From contig LT598466.1 of the NCBI GenBank assembly GCA_900074745.1, positions 930,001 to 994,000 on the forward strand: a stretch of 64,000 bases of DNA, written 5' to 3'. The notes under the pieces are model-generated. The model searched no databases. It was not told the origin of the DNA and saw nothing but the letters and a program-made list of their open reading frames with translations. Positions 38,924 through 48,501 of the stretch are shown piece after piece. Made by a program: the position numbers and the translations under genes. How positions within the stretch are numbered: position 1 is the first letter of the stretch; each line of letters starts with the position of its first letter. Source of the stretch: Lachancea mirantina (taxonomy: Eukaryota; Ascomycota; Saccharomycetes; Saccharomycetales; Saccharomycetaceae).

Positions 38924-39799
38924 ATGAATCTAATTAAGATATTTCTCTTTTGCTTCACGCTTCTAGCCCCAATCCAGGGGGCTACTACCTTCGAGACGTT
39001 TGTCGACTCTCAGTATAACTTTAACGCTTTAAATGCTACTCAGCCATGTCTAGATTTGACCCCGACCATATTCGATGCTATTCTTTCTTACAAGATAAAT
39101 CTTAAGGCTATGGAGAATCTAGTGTTGAAGGGTATGACGGCTCTAAGAACCGAGTTACAAAAGGAAGAATTTACAGCACTTGATTTGATGGAAGTCGCAG
39201 GCCGTTCAATGAAAACTGTGTCTCTCAGAAAAATTGCGGGATCCAACGAAATCATGAAAGTGCGTTTTGAACAAGTCAAGACTTTGTTCTATTCGATGCC
39301 AATCGCGCGCCAGTTGTACCGATACATGCTGTCCCTATTTTCGTTTTCTTTGCAAAATAAGGACCTGAAGGACAGCTTGCAAAGTGCCAAGGGACTCTGG
39401 TTGTTACTAGAAACACGTTACGCGGCTATGCAAGGTTTGCGTTTCGAAGCGATGCAGTTCATAAGTTCTGCGGAAACCTCACAGTTTGTGGCTGAAACAA
39501 TTCAACAATGGCAAAATGCCAAATCTGCGTGCACGCCTACTGTCGACGTTGCCGCCGCTGCCATGGGCGTTACGGGCGGTCAAACGCCAGGTTTACAAAA
39601 AATTCCAGATGCTGTCGTTAGGGAATACGATGTGGGCAAAAGAGAATTTATTGCTCGTGTTGCAGACTCAAATATGTCCGCTAATCATTCTGCACTCATT
39701 GTCGCAGGAATGTCCTCGGCATCGTCCTCGTACAAGCTTTCTATTTGGAAAGTTACGGCCGCCGCACTAGTGATCGTTGGCACTGCATTTCTGTTCTAA
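38924..39799 (+). CDS. Unrecognised secreted, probably GPI-anchored protein
   Basis: I do not recognise this 291-residue protein. It has a clear signal peptide (about 1-20, MNLIKIFLFCFTLLAPIQGA). A mostly helical, Met- and Gln-rich ectodomain contains a few Asn sequons (NAT, NMS, NHS) and only two cysteines. The C-terminus has a Ser-rich stretch followed by a hydrophobic tail (about 271-291) typical of GPI addition. It sits beside tRNA-Ala between MSS1 and MRPL3, which are adjacent in yeast, so it is an insertion into conserved order. A type I membrane protein with a short tail is the alternative. Confidence 0.7.
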   Translation: MNLIKIFLFCFTLLAPIQGATTFETFVDSQYNFNALNATQPCLDLTPTIFDAILSYKINLKAMENLVLKGMTALRTELQKEEFTALDLMEVAGRSMKTVSLRKIAGSNEIMKVRFEQVKTLFYSMPIARQLYRYMLSLFSFSLQNKDLKDSLQSAKGLWLLLETRYAAMQGLRFEAMQFISSAETSQFVAETIQQWQNAKSACTPTVDVAAAAMGVTGGQTPGLQKIPDAVVREYDVGKREFIARVADSNMSANHSALIVAGMSSASSSYKLSIWKVTAAALVIVGTAFLF

Positions 39800-40460
39800 A
39801 TACATATTTGCGGATAACACACGGATATAATCATATATACATGGGTTTACAATAATAAAGAAGTCAACTGACTTACAGAAGAGGGGATGTTGATTTGTGA
39901 TGGTAATGGAAAGCTGTTCGTTATTTCTTACTCTTTTCGCCAATTGGCTTTTCTTAGTGTGGATAAGAAACAACCAAAGTTGTACGTCACACTAAAACAT
40001 TAAATGCATTTGAAAAGACACAATAATAACAAATCAACGAAAAGAATTTGATCATAAAGCGACTTGTTTTCGTGGAAACAGTCCTAACAACTATCTACAG
40101 TACCGGACTCTGCGATAACTCAATTTACATTTTGAAAACGACCGAAGGTCGCCTTTTTCCCAAGAAAGCTGGCGATTTTCTCAGCGTAACAAAATGACCA
40201 TATAAATCTAACCAGACATAACTGCACTCATGAATTTAATCAACCTCAATCGACCTTTACAGTATACTGTTCCCCTGTTTCCTCACCGTCAGACACTATA
40301 GCTATCCCCAGTGAGATTCCGAAAAATTGAAAAAAATTTTCTATATCATCGAGCCTGAGAGGTATTTGATTTAGAGCTATAAGGACCTCGCGAGCGGGTC
40401 GTTTACTTCATCTTTGTATCGATTTGCTGAATTGGACCATTGAAAGATACACAGCATCAA
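39800..40460. other. Intergenic region before MRPL3
   Basis: No gene is seen in 660 bp of AT-rich sequence. I found no tRNA, no convincing C/D or H/ACA snoRNA boxes, and no long open frame. Confidence 0.4.
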
Positions 40461-41585
40461 ATGGTGCGATTTAATGCGGGTTTCGTAAGGTGCTCGTCCC
40501 AGTTTTGTAGGGTACCTGTTAACGGCAATATAAGATATCTTACCGGACGTTCATCCTGTGTGAAGGAATTTCACGCGAGTAGCAGGCAAAATGAGGCTTC
40601 GCAGCTGTCAACTCCGGAAATCGACAAGTATCGAGAATATTACAGAAACATGCAAGCCGTTTTCAACCACGTCCCGGAAGACGTTGCGACGAAATCGCCC
40701 TCGCTCGTGACGTTACACAAGAGATTACAACTTCCAGAGACTTTTTCACTTTCAACGCTGGCAAGGTGTCTTACTTGCCGTTCTTCGCATTTGCCCTTTC
40801 ATCTGCACGACCAACCAAGAGGCTCGGGGTTCCCCAATAGCGTACCTACAAGTGCGCTCAGCGACAACCATGGGTTGAACATTTTCGGCAAAAATCTGCT
40901 CACTTACCATGTGACACACCAAGTACTGCTCAAGTATCCTAGACTGCCTACTGTTGTGCTTAATGCCGCTGTCGACGCATACATTTCAGAGCAAGTACTC
41001 GCTAACGTTGCCAAGAGTTGGGGTATCGAAATCGAAGAAACCACAGTACTCGAGCGTTACTTAAAGGGTGAACCTGTGCAACTTTCACTGGGGAGATTGC
41101 GCTATTTCAACAATACTCTTAAAAAAGAAGACGGCATTGAGGTGGTGCGTAGCCAGAATTTTTCAGATACCGCAGCCTACGCTTTAGCGGCCAGAAGCAT
41201 TATCGGCGCTCTATGGGCGCATTCACACACGAGTAATAAGCGCTTAGCATTTGAGTTTATCGACCAACACATCTTATCCAGAAAACTCGACGTTTCGAAA
41301 CTTTTCCAATTCGAGCATCCTACGAGAGAGTTGTCTGCTTTATGTCGTCGGGAAGGTCTCATACCACCTGTTTCCAAACTGTTAGCCGAATCAGGTAGGC
41401 TATCGAAGGCGCCAGTCTTTATCGTGGGTGTGTTTTCCGGCGATGAAAAAATCGGAGAAGGTTTTGGGTCCTCGTTGAAGGAGGCAAAGGCAAGAGCAGC
41501 CACCGATGCATTAATGAAATGGTACTGTTACCAGCCCGTCGAAGGACAAGCCAATGTCGTAGATCATGGTGCTGTTATAGTATAG
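40461..41585 (+). CDS. MRPL3: Mitochondrial large-subunit ribosomal protein mL44
   Basis: This 374-residue mitochondrial ribosomal protein is built on an RNase III-like fold plus a C-terminal double-stranded RNA-binding domain. ATG 40461 opens a basic presequence ([15 protein letters not shown]). The RNase III-like region (about 140-290) includes [18 protein letters not shown] but lacks the acidic catalytic signature, as expected for mL44. The dsRBD-like end reads [29 protein letters not shown]. It matches YMR024W by sequence and position. Confidence 0.92.
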   Translation: MVRFNAGFVRCSSQFCRVPVNGNIRYLTGRSSCVKEFHASSRQNEASQLSTPEIDKYREYYRNMQAVFNHVPEDVATKSPSLVTLHKRLQLPETFSLSTLARCLTCRSSHLPFHLHDQPRGSGFPNSVPTSALSDNHGLNIFGKNLLTYHVTHQVLLKYPRLPTVVLNAAVDAYISEQVLANVAKSWGIEIEETTVLERYLKGEPVQLSLGRLRYFNNTLKKEDGIEVVRSQNFSDTAAYALAARSIIGALWAHSHTSNKRLAFEFIDQHILSRKLDVSKLFQFEHPTRELSALCRREGLIPPVSKLLAESGRLSKAPVFIVGVFSGDEKIGEGFGSSLKEAKARAATDALMKWYCYQPVEGQANVVDHGAVIV

Positions 41586-42130
41586 ACGGTTTTTATCTAA
41601 CTAGTCACATGTATATACGATCCTGCAAATAAAGGGTGGATGCCAATCCACGTTGTCTTCGCTTCTCGAGCCTAAACGTAGCACCGTTGGAAAACGCTGG
41701 TATAGTCAAAAGGTAACTCGAAATGCAACTGCTATATTACATATGGCTTATTTGGTATAATGAATGCACGCTTCTGTGATAAGCGAGCATAATGCAAATT
41801 TTTGGTCATCTCAACATCAACTTCGATGGTCTTGACATAGACGTTACCGACTGCCTATTGGGACTGATTACGGGTGTATAGCAAAAGGATAGACTTTGGT
41901 TTTGGCGTGGTAACATCCTCCGAGAGTCTAATAGATGGTGGCAATTTCCGCCAGACGTCTTTGGTCTTTGAGCGCTACAAAACTCGGAAAATTAGAAAAT
42001 ATCGGTGAGGCCTAGGTTGTCGCTGTCCATGTTCCGGTTTAGGCGCATCCTAGGTTCCTCGAATTTCCAACTAATTTAAAGAGCTAATATATCCTCTGAA
42101 ATGATTGAGAGAACCGGTTAAGCTCGAGTA
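41586..42130. other. MRPL3-HAK1 convergent intergenic region
   Basis: Nothing recognisable is seen in 545 bp between convergent genes. Confidence 0.4.
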
Positions 42131-44443
42131 TCAAATCCTCACGTCGCTTCCTACATACATTATGCGCTCGTGCGACGAAACAAAAGAGGAATGTATACTC
42201 TGGATGCTGTAGAGAGGGCTGAAAAACCTTTCGATGATCACACTCCGGAAGAACTGGACAAGGGACATCAAAAGATATCTGATAAACTTCAGCTTTCGCT
42301 TGTTTTCGTGATCTCCACGAATGTCGACGCCCAGGATGTGTTGGCGGTTAAAGATGTGTAAAGGTGGCGATCCAACAAGTTTGCTGACCACTGATCGATA
42401 GTAAGTAGGATTGTGAGACTCGATAATCGTCAACATCTCATTTAATAGGTCTGTTGTCACGAGTGTCTTGTCCATAAAGCCAAATCTTATAATACACTTG
42501 TAAACTCCCTCTGCTCCCATAACAGGGTGCAAAAGAAAGCGCTCGGAGCTTGCGACGTGAGGAACCGAAGCCACTTTGACACCGCAAAAGACCATTACAG
42601 CGGGTAGTGATGGGAAATTGCAAATTAAGTCCTTGAAAGATCCCGGGATGGCGCTGGTGGATCTCAATAGCGGCTCGACATTACTATAAAGTAGTGCAAT
42701 GTCATCATGCCTAGGTAATTTTTGGATCCTGTTCGCGTCGATCCGAATGGTCACTGCAGGTTCGGATGGCGAGTCGTCACGCTTTTGACCGAGGACGAAT
42801 TCTCGAGGCGTAGAGTCTGAGTTGATGAGGTCTCTAAAACGAATTCTTTCCTTCATATCGTTCTTGACTTTACAAACCACGGCCCACCTCCACATAGAAA
42901 AGAAGGTTATCATGATGAATGTGACCATCAAAGTGAACCAGGCACCGTGCGGAACTTTCTTCATATTGGCAATAACCAAACACATCTCGAGTGATCCGAA
43001 GCACAGTAAGAAATAGAGCGCTGCTGCCCAGTGCACTCTGTAAACGACCACAATGGTAGCTGCTATCAACGATGTGGTTAACAACAAATCCATAGAAACT
43101 CCCAGTCCGTACGCTGCAGTCACTCGTCCCGAGCTTCTGAAACCGGCACAGGTTGCGCAAACTGCCGCCATGAGAATAAGATTCACAGTTGGTATGAAAA
43201 TTTGACCGGCGTGTTTGGCAGAGGTATGTAACACCTTCACATGCGGGAAACAATCGATTTGCATCATTTGCTTAAGGATCGAAAAGACACCCAAGATCAA
43301 TGCCTGGGACGCGATGATGGTAGCCAACGTTGAAAGGGCAAAGACGTACCAATAGAACCCTCCCGAGGAGCCCCCCGGCATTGAATTGAAAAAGACGTTG
43401 GCAATTTTTTGCGGGTGATCAACGAGATATGCTCCCTGTCCAAGGTAGTTTAACATTAAACATGGGTACACGAAACAACCAAGGGTCAACTGGACAGAGA
43501 GAGGCGAGAAATGGCCCACATCGGCAAACATGGCTTCACAACCCGTGATGGAAAGCATAACAGAACCGAGAACGTCGACATCCCCTTGCCGACGCAAGAA
43601 ATAAATGGCCTCCGCTGGGCTGAGCGCTTTAAAGACTTCTGGATGGCGAGAAATGTTGATAATGCCAACCACAGCTATGGTTATCAGCCAGATGGTTATG
43701 ATTGGTGAGAAAAGGAACGAAATCCGCTTGATACCGATGTATTGCAACAGAAACAAGCCAATTAACACACACACGGACACGGGCATCACGTTTTTCTCAA
43801 ATGAAGGCACGGCAACCGCTATACCATCGATGGCGCTCAAGACAGAAGTGGTTGGAGTCAGCAGTCCATCGCTCATGACAAGCGCACATCCGAGAAAACA
43901 AGCGGCCAAAGTCACGTCGCCAAAGACTTTTTTGAAGAGCGGATGTTGTAAAAAGCCGGAATTTTTGTGCAGAAACGATGGAGTCGACACGGCGCTATCA
44001 CGAGTCTCGCTTCTGGTCAAGATTTGGAGGTCGTCGTGTTCTTTGCCCCCCGGCAACACGACGCCTAGAGGCCCATTTTTCAGAGTCCGCGAAAGCTTAC
44101 AATAGATGGCGATTTGGCCACCTTCTCCACCGTTAGGACCCAATGTTAAAACGAGAAGACAATACTTTACGATGACCACGAGTGTAAAGAGCCAAAAAAT
44201 GCACGACACAGCACCGATCAGATTTTCGTCGGTCACGTCGACTTCCGCGAACACGGTATTCAGCACGTACAATGGCGACGTACCCAGATCTCCGTATACA
44301 GCGCCCAAGGTCCCGAAACTCAACACGGCCAAATTCGCCAAGCTGGTTTTTTTGACTGGTTTTTCGTCCGAGGCAGAACTGTCGTCGGTATCGTCGGGCA
44401 AGTCGTGGTGGCCCACAGAAGAAGTGAAAGTGCGACTATCCAT
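42131..44443 (-). CDS. HAK1: KUP/HAK-family high-affinity potassium transporter
   Basis: This 770-residue plasma-membrane K+ transporter is of the KUP/HAK/KT family, usually a K+-H+ symporter induced by potassium starvation. The TM1 signature is AVYGDLGTSPLYVLNTVF and LGPNGGEGGQIAIYCKLSR follows. About twelve hydrophobic segments occupy residues 35-505. The long cytosolic C-terminal domain (from about 510) includes LLYSNVEPLLRSTSAIPGSF. The family is absent from S. cerevisiae but known as HAK1 in Debaryomyces, Schwanniomyces and Candida. It interrupts the MRPL3-CSI1 adjacency (YMR024W/YMR025W), so it is either an ancestral gene lost in Saccharomyces or a later arrival. Confidence 0.92.
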   Translation of the reverse strand: MDSRTFTSSVGHHDLPDDTDDSSASDEKPVKKTSLANLAVLSFGTLGAVYGDLGTSPLYVLNTVFAEVDVTDENLIGAVSCIFWLFTLVVIVKYCLLVLTLGPNGGEGGQIAIYCKLSRTLKNGPLGVVLPGGKEHDDLQILTRSETRDSAVSTPSFLHKNSGFLQHPLFKKVFGDVTLAACFLGCALVMSDGLLTPTTSVLSAIDGIAVAVPSFEKNVMPVSVCVLIGLFLLQYIGIKRISFLFSPIITIWLITIAVVGIINISRHPEVFKALSPAEAIYFLRRQGDVDVLGSVMLSITGCEAMFADVGHFSPLSVQLTLGCFVYPCLMLNYLGQGAYLVDHPQKIANVFFNSMPGGSSGGFYWYVFALSTLATIIASQALILGVFSILKQMMQIDCFPHVKVLHTSAKHAGQIFIPTVNLILMAAVCATCAGFRSSGRVTAAYGLGVSMDLLLTTSLIAATIVVVYRVHWAAALYFLLCFGSLEMCLVIANMKKVPHGAWFTLMVTFIMITFFSMWRWAVVCKVKNDMKERIRFRDLINSDSTPREFVLGQKRDDSPSEPAVTIRIDANRIQKLPRHDDIALLYSNVEPLLRSTSAIPGSFKDLICNFPSLPAVMVFCGVKVASVPHVASSERFLLHPVMGAEGVYKCIIRFGFMDKTLVTTDLLNEMLTIIESHNPTYYRSVVSKLVGSPPLHIFNRQHILGVDIRGDHENKRKLKFIRYLLMSLVQFFRSVIIERFFSPLYSIQSIHSSFVSSHERIMYVGSDVRI

Positions 44444-45052
44444 AGACAGTGAACTACGCTCCTACAAGAAGAGTTACAGACACCCATGGGAGTCCAAGTC
44501 ATGGGCATTTATAGTCATTCAAAGCAGCGACCTTCGTTCTCACTATGGGACCACAGAGTCACCCTCATTGATACAGTTTGTACGTTCAGGAAATTTTTTC
44601 ACATCCAGTTAAGCTACAATACCTTGATCGCTACAAGGAATGACTGCCAAGAGGATGAAGTGCGTAAAAAATAGCGCAGTGCCTGGAAATGTCGTTGTCA
44701 CATAGCTTAAACAGGTGTAAGGATTTGGACCATGGGGCTGTGCGATGTTTGCGTGTCGCACTCCGACAGTGGGGCATTGTGGTGACCCAGTGGAGATTCA
44801 CAGACGGCCGCTTGTCTTGCAGAATGACGCTTTAGGCCCAATTCCTAGATGGGTTAATTTTTTTTGGCAAAGGAAATTAAGGAGGCAAGGGACAGGCAAA
44901 CCCGAATAAGGAATGAGCTTGGCAAAAATGAGCACAGTATGTAGCAATTGTAGCTAATCGGATGCATATTGTATCGAATTTTGTGTTTGTATCCCGTTCT
45001 TGTTCTGTATCGAGTGTTATACACGACACCTGGAGTCGACATATGCATTGGC
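44444..45052. other. HAK1-CSI1 divergent promoter
   Basis: No gene is seen. A frame upstream of CSI1 (from 44969) begins only with TTG and is not credited. Confidence 0.4.
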
Positions 45053-45841
45053 ATGTCATCAAAAACAACCGAGCTATCACGAGATCCGAGCATAAGCTCA
45101 GCGATGGCGCACCGAGGCCTTCTAATCCAGAGCACAGTGCTCCTAGCCATAAACCACAGCTACGAGAGCACAGGATGCGACAAGAGCGACGAAAAATGCC
45201 ACCTGATGTACGGAACGATTCGGGAGGCGCAAGCCAAAGTGACCGGTTCGATGCCGGTTGAGGTGCGGGAAACGACCAAGGGAATGATGTGTGATTTTGC
45301 GTCGTTGAAGAGACGATGTGGTCTGTTGAGTGTCGAAAAAGTCGTGGTTTTGGGGTTGGTACTGGTGAACGGCAGCGTTGACCAGTGCGCGCGCATCGCT
45401 ATGCATATAATGCCCACGGTGACGGAACTCCAGTTTTACGCCTGTTATCAGGTGAGTCCCGTCATGTTTGAGTTGGAATGCTACGATCTGGCTGGAATAC
45501 GTTGGCCGGCTAAGGTCGTGACCGACAACGAAGCGAATCGATGCATAGAGGCAAGTTTCCCAGAATTGAGATCTGGCTCCCGAGGTTTCGACCGTAGTCG
45601 GCACAGACAAGTGACGCACCGGCTGTTGCACGGCATCGACGTGATCTGCGAGTATTTGAAAAAGGACCACGTCTCCGACGCGGTCCTGGAGCAAGTGTCG
45701 TTGCTGGTGTCGGAGATTCAAAAGGGCCCCACGCCAGACATCGAGCTTGCATTGGCGGAAAAGGAGGCAGATTTACAAACGCTAGACATACTGTGCTCAC
45801 AATGGGAATCGGTTGAAATTTTGAACAGAGTGTTACCGTAA
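45053..45841 (+). CDS. CSI1: COP9 signalosome subunit Csi1
   Basis: This 262-residue protein is assigned mainly by position: it lies between MRPL3 and PEX12, and converges on PEX12, as does YMR025W. Csi1 is a fast-evolving subunit of the yeast COP9 signalosome that helps Rri1 remove Rub1 from cullin Cdc53 and is linked to pheromone response. The sequence is mostly helical without a clear motif. The start is ATG 45053; another in-frame ATG at 45104 could be the true start. It ends 12 bp before the PEX12 stop. Confidence 0.72.
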   Translation: MSSKTTELSRDPSISSAMAHRGLLIQSTVLLAINHSYESTGCDKSDEKCHLMYGTIREAQAKVTGSMPVEVRETTKGMMCDFASLKRRCGLLSVEKVVVLGLVLVNGSVDQCARIAMHIMPTVTELQFYACYQVSPVMFELECYDLAGIRWPAKVVTDNEANRCIEASFPELRSGSRGFDRSRHRQVTHRLLHGIDVICEYLKKDHVSDAVLEQVSLLVSEIQKGPTPDIELALAEKEADLQTLDILCSQWESVEILNRVLP

Positions 45842-45853
45842 CATGAGGCGGTT

Positions 45854-46960
45854 TCAATATATCAGTTTTCTGACCCCAGACAGCACCCAGGCGCCCGTGG
45901 TCTCGTTATAGCGGCAGTTGAGAAGCCGTTTGCCCGTCGTGGGGCATCGACCACCCGTTTCCGGGATTCTCCGCAGCAAACACGGGTAGCAGAACACGAG
46001 CCCCGTCTCGATAACGGCCGGGTTTTGCAGCGGTTTCTCACAGATACTGCACATGGTTCCAGTTCTGATACTCAAATCGCGCGGCGGTGGCGGCACTGGG
46101 TTATCAAATTCGTCCATTTTTTTGCGGATCCGATTCGAAAGGTCTTGCGCGTTCCACCATTGGAATACACGTAGCATGAAAATGAACGCCGGGAACGCTT
46201 GCGACCCGAGTTGTTGCGACACGTTTGCAAACCGCGCCACCGCGACCGACAACCATGTTTTGAGCGCGGGACGATTCAAATGCGGACGTCGCGACGCCCG
46301 TGAAGCGGCCCTCACCGTTGTGGTGGTTTCCAGGTCCTTTTGGGACAGGCGCGCGAATTCGATTTTGAACAAGTACTGGAGCAGGCTTGTGGACCCGACT
46401 GCACCGCTCAAAAATGCGAGTTTGACCGCCAGGTTGGCTAAAAACACCACTTTCTTGACGCGCGGGTACCATTTGACGAACCACCGTTGCCAAGCGGAAA
46501 CGCGGTCTGCAAATGCAGATCTCGCCAGCAATTGACCGTGCCACAGGTCCAACTTCACTCCCCAGTACGGCGCCACGACTTTCTCCACCAAAGCGGCGAC
46601 ACTCTGCCCGCCGGTCAGCCGCACGCTACGGTCTGAAGGTGCAGCTTTCAACAGCAGCCGATTTGACCCGTTCACGCGCTTCAATCCGTAGAAATGCTCT
46701 ATAAACCCACCATTCCAGCGCCGCAGATGGTAGCCCTCTATGCACAGCCGCGTCGCCAGCACAAACCACTCGTCAAACCAGTTACTCGCAAGGATCCCGA
46801 ACCGGCTCGGATGCCTCGCGACCAAAGTCGCAACGATGTACCGCAGCGACGGCGTCAACAGTTCGTCTGTCTCATCGGCAGATAGAATCTCAAACAACGT
46901 CGGGGTCGCAGACTCGCGCTCCGCGCCCGAGCCCGCGGGCAAACTAGCGTAGAACTCCAT
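45854..46960 (-). CDS. PEX12: Peroxisomal RING E3 ligase subunit Pex12
   Basis: This 368-residue peroxisomal membrane protein forms the Pex2-Pex10-Pex12 ubiquitin ligase that recycles Pex5. ATG 46960 gives MEFYASLPAG, like yeast MSFYSNLP; the longer open frame to 47125 is not supported. The N-terminal Pex2/12 domain includes PTLFEILSADETDELL and SLLQYLFKIEFARLS with membrane helices. The C-terminal RING-like domain has CSICEKPLQNPAVIETGLVFCYPC and later CPTTGKRL. It lacks the full eight-ligand set, which is normal for Pex12. Confidence 0.93.
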   Translation of the reverse strand: MEFYASLPAGSGAERESATPTLFEILSADETDELLTPSLRYIVATLVARHPSRFGILASNWFDEWFVLATRLCIEGYHLRRWNGGFIEHFYGLKRVNGSNRLLLKAAPSDRSVRLTGGQSVAALVEKVVAPYWGVKLDLWHGQLLARSAFADRVSAWQRWFVKWYPRVKKVVFLANLAVKLAFLSGAVGSTSLLQYLFKIEFARLSQKDLETTTTVRAASRASRRPHLNRPALKTWLSVAVARFANVSQQLGSQAFPAFIFMLRVFQWWNAQDLSNRIRKKMDEFDNPVPPPPRDLSIRTGTMCSICEKPLQNPAVIETGLVFCYPCLLRRIPETGGRCPTTGKRLLNCRYNETTGAWVLSGVRKLIY

Positions 46961-47415
46961 GCCCGATGTGACGAGCGATGGATGGCCTTTGGGGACGGCC
47001 CCCCGTAGATGTACGTAGCACATGATATCACACACGCCCGACTCGTTCCGGACGATGCACTCACACGTACCCAATGATACCCATAACCCCTCCGTACAGT
47101 ACGACGCTGATCCTACGTCATACACCCATGCCCCACCAGCTGCCCGTAGCTGCCACTTTCCCCATGGCGCCCGAAGCTACAGGGCGCCGCCCCAGGAAGC
47201 CCGCTGCCCAATCCCGCGCCCGCTCCCGCATCCATCTCCTACTCAGACCACCTCTCACCCTACCCATACCACCATCACGGCAAAACTCTCCACGCGTGGC
47301 CACACGCGACCACCCAGTCCCGGACCCACCTCTCAAACTATATAAACCGCCCCAGGCTTCCGCTCTCCAGCCCTCTTCCTCTTTTCCGTCCCCCACCAAC
47401 CAATATCAATCAACA
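46961..47415. other. PEX12-FBA1 divergent promoter
   Basis: This is the strong glycolytic promoter region of FBA1. It has a TATA element (47339-47346), a pyrimidine-rich stretch before the ATG and ACACCCATG at 47122-47130 resembling half of a Rap1 site. No gene is present. Confidence 0.5.
47339..47346 (+). promoter_or_regulatory. FBA1 TATA box
   Basis: TATATAAA lies 70 bp upstream of the FBA1 ATG, followed by a CT-rich leader, as in highly expressed glycolytic yeast genes. Confidence 0.7.
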
Positions 47416-48501
47416 ATGGGTGTTCAAGACGTTCTAACTAGAAAATCCGGTGTCATCGTCGGCGCCGATGTCAAGGCTTTGTTCGACTACGCCAAGGAGC
47501 ACAAGTTCGCTATCCCAGCCATCAATGTCACCTCCTCCTCCACCGTCGTCGCCGCCTTGGAGGCCGCCAGAGACAACAAGTCTCCTATCATCCTCCAAAC
47601 CTCCAACGGTGGTGCCGCATACTTCGCCGGTAAGGGTGTCTCCAACAACGGCCAAAACGCCTCCATCAGAGGCTCCATCGCCGCCGCCCACTACATCAGA
47701 TCCATCGCTTCCGCCTACGGCATCCCTGTCGTCCTGCACTCCGACCACTGCGCCAAGAAGCTTCTACCTTGGTTCGACGGTATGCTAGAGGCCGACGAAG
47801 CCTACTACAAGAAACACGGCGAACCTCTTTTCTCCTCCCACATGCTCGACCTCTCCGAGGAATCTGACGACGAGAACATCGCCACCTGCGTCAAGTACTT
47901 CAAGAGAATGGCCGCCATCGACCAATGGCTAGAAATGGAAATCGGTATCACCGGTGGTGAAGAAGACGGTGTCAACAACGAACACGTCAGAGCCGAAGAC
48001 TTGCTAACCAAGCCCGAAACCGTCTACAAGGTCCACGAAGCCCTCCACCCTATCTCCCCTTGCTTCTCAATCGCGGCAGCATTTGGGAATGTGCATGGGG
48101 TGTACAAGCCTGGCAATGTTACCTTGTCCCCATGGATCTTGGGTGACCACCAAAAGTATGCCGCCAAGAAGGAGGGTGGCAAGCTCGGTGACAAGCCATT
48201 GTACTTGGTTTTCCACGGTGGTTCTGGTTCTTCGCAGGAGGAATTCAACACCGGTATCAACAACGGTGTTGTGAAGGTCAACTTGGACACTGACTGTCAA
48301 TATGCTTACCTAGAGGGTATCAGAGACTACGTGTTGAACAAGAAGGACTACATCATGAGCATGGTTGGTAACCCAACTGGCGCTGACGCTCCAAACAAGA
48401 AGTACTTTGACCCAAGAGTCTGGGTTAGAGAAGGTGAGAAGACCATGTCGAGGAGAATTACCGAGGCTTTGGAGGTTTTCCACACCAAGAACCAATTGTA
48501 A
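47416..48501 (+). CDS. FBA1: Class II fructose-1,6-bisphosphate aldolase
   Basis: This 361-residue zinc aldolase splits fructose-1,6-bisphosphate into DHAP and glyceraldehyde-3-phosphate in glycolysis. The protein is intact: MGVQDVLTRKSGVIVGADV at the start, zinc ligands in VLHSDHCAKK, GNVHGVYKPGN (His227) and LVFHGGSGS, and FHTKNQL at the end. The DNA looks chimeric. Up to about codon 217 it uses mostly C-ending codons (GCC, TCC, ATC) and CTN leucines. From about codon 236 leucine is nearly always TTG, with GCT, GGT and CCA frequent. Between them lies a cluster of unusual codons (218-235). It is followed by a convergent WHO endonuclease gene, so replacement of the 3' end by homing is the likely cause. 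Confidence 0.98.
   Translation: MGVQDVLTRKSGVIVGADVKALFDYAKEHKFAIPAINVTSSSTVVAALEAARDNKSPIILQTSNGGAAYFAGKGVSNNGQNASIRGSIAAAHYIRSIASAYGIPVVLHSDHCAKKLLPWFDGMLEADEAYYKKHGEPLFSSHMLDLSEESDDENIATCVKYFKRMAAIDQWLEMEIGITGGEEDGVNNEHVRAEDLLTKPETVYKVHEALHPISPCFSIAAAFGNVHGVYKPGNVTLSPWILGDHQKYAAKKEGGKLGDKPLYLVFHGGSGSSQEEFNTGINNGVVKVNLDTDCQYAYLEGIRDYVLNKKDYIMSMVGNPTGADAPNKKYFDPRVWVREGEKTMSRRITEALEVFHTKNQL
48067..48117 (+). other. Synonymously recoded island in FBA1 (candidate WHO target/junction)
   Basis: Codons 218-234 encode the invariant SIAAAFGNVHGVYKPGN but use TCA, GCG, GCA, GCA, TTT, GGG, AAT, GTG, CAT, GGG, GTG, CCT, GGC and AAT. These are rare elsewhere in this codon-optimised gene. The stretch includes zinc-ligand His227. 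Protein is unchanged while most wobble bases are unusual, as expected for a version that escapes a sequence-specific endonuclease. That it is the cleavage site here is inference. Confidence 0.75.

Noticed and set aside
46961-47125. 55-residue N-terminal extension of PEX12
   Set aside because: The family N-terminus MxFYxxLP begins at 46960, and the extension would run into the FBA1 promoter.
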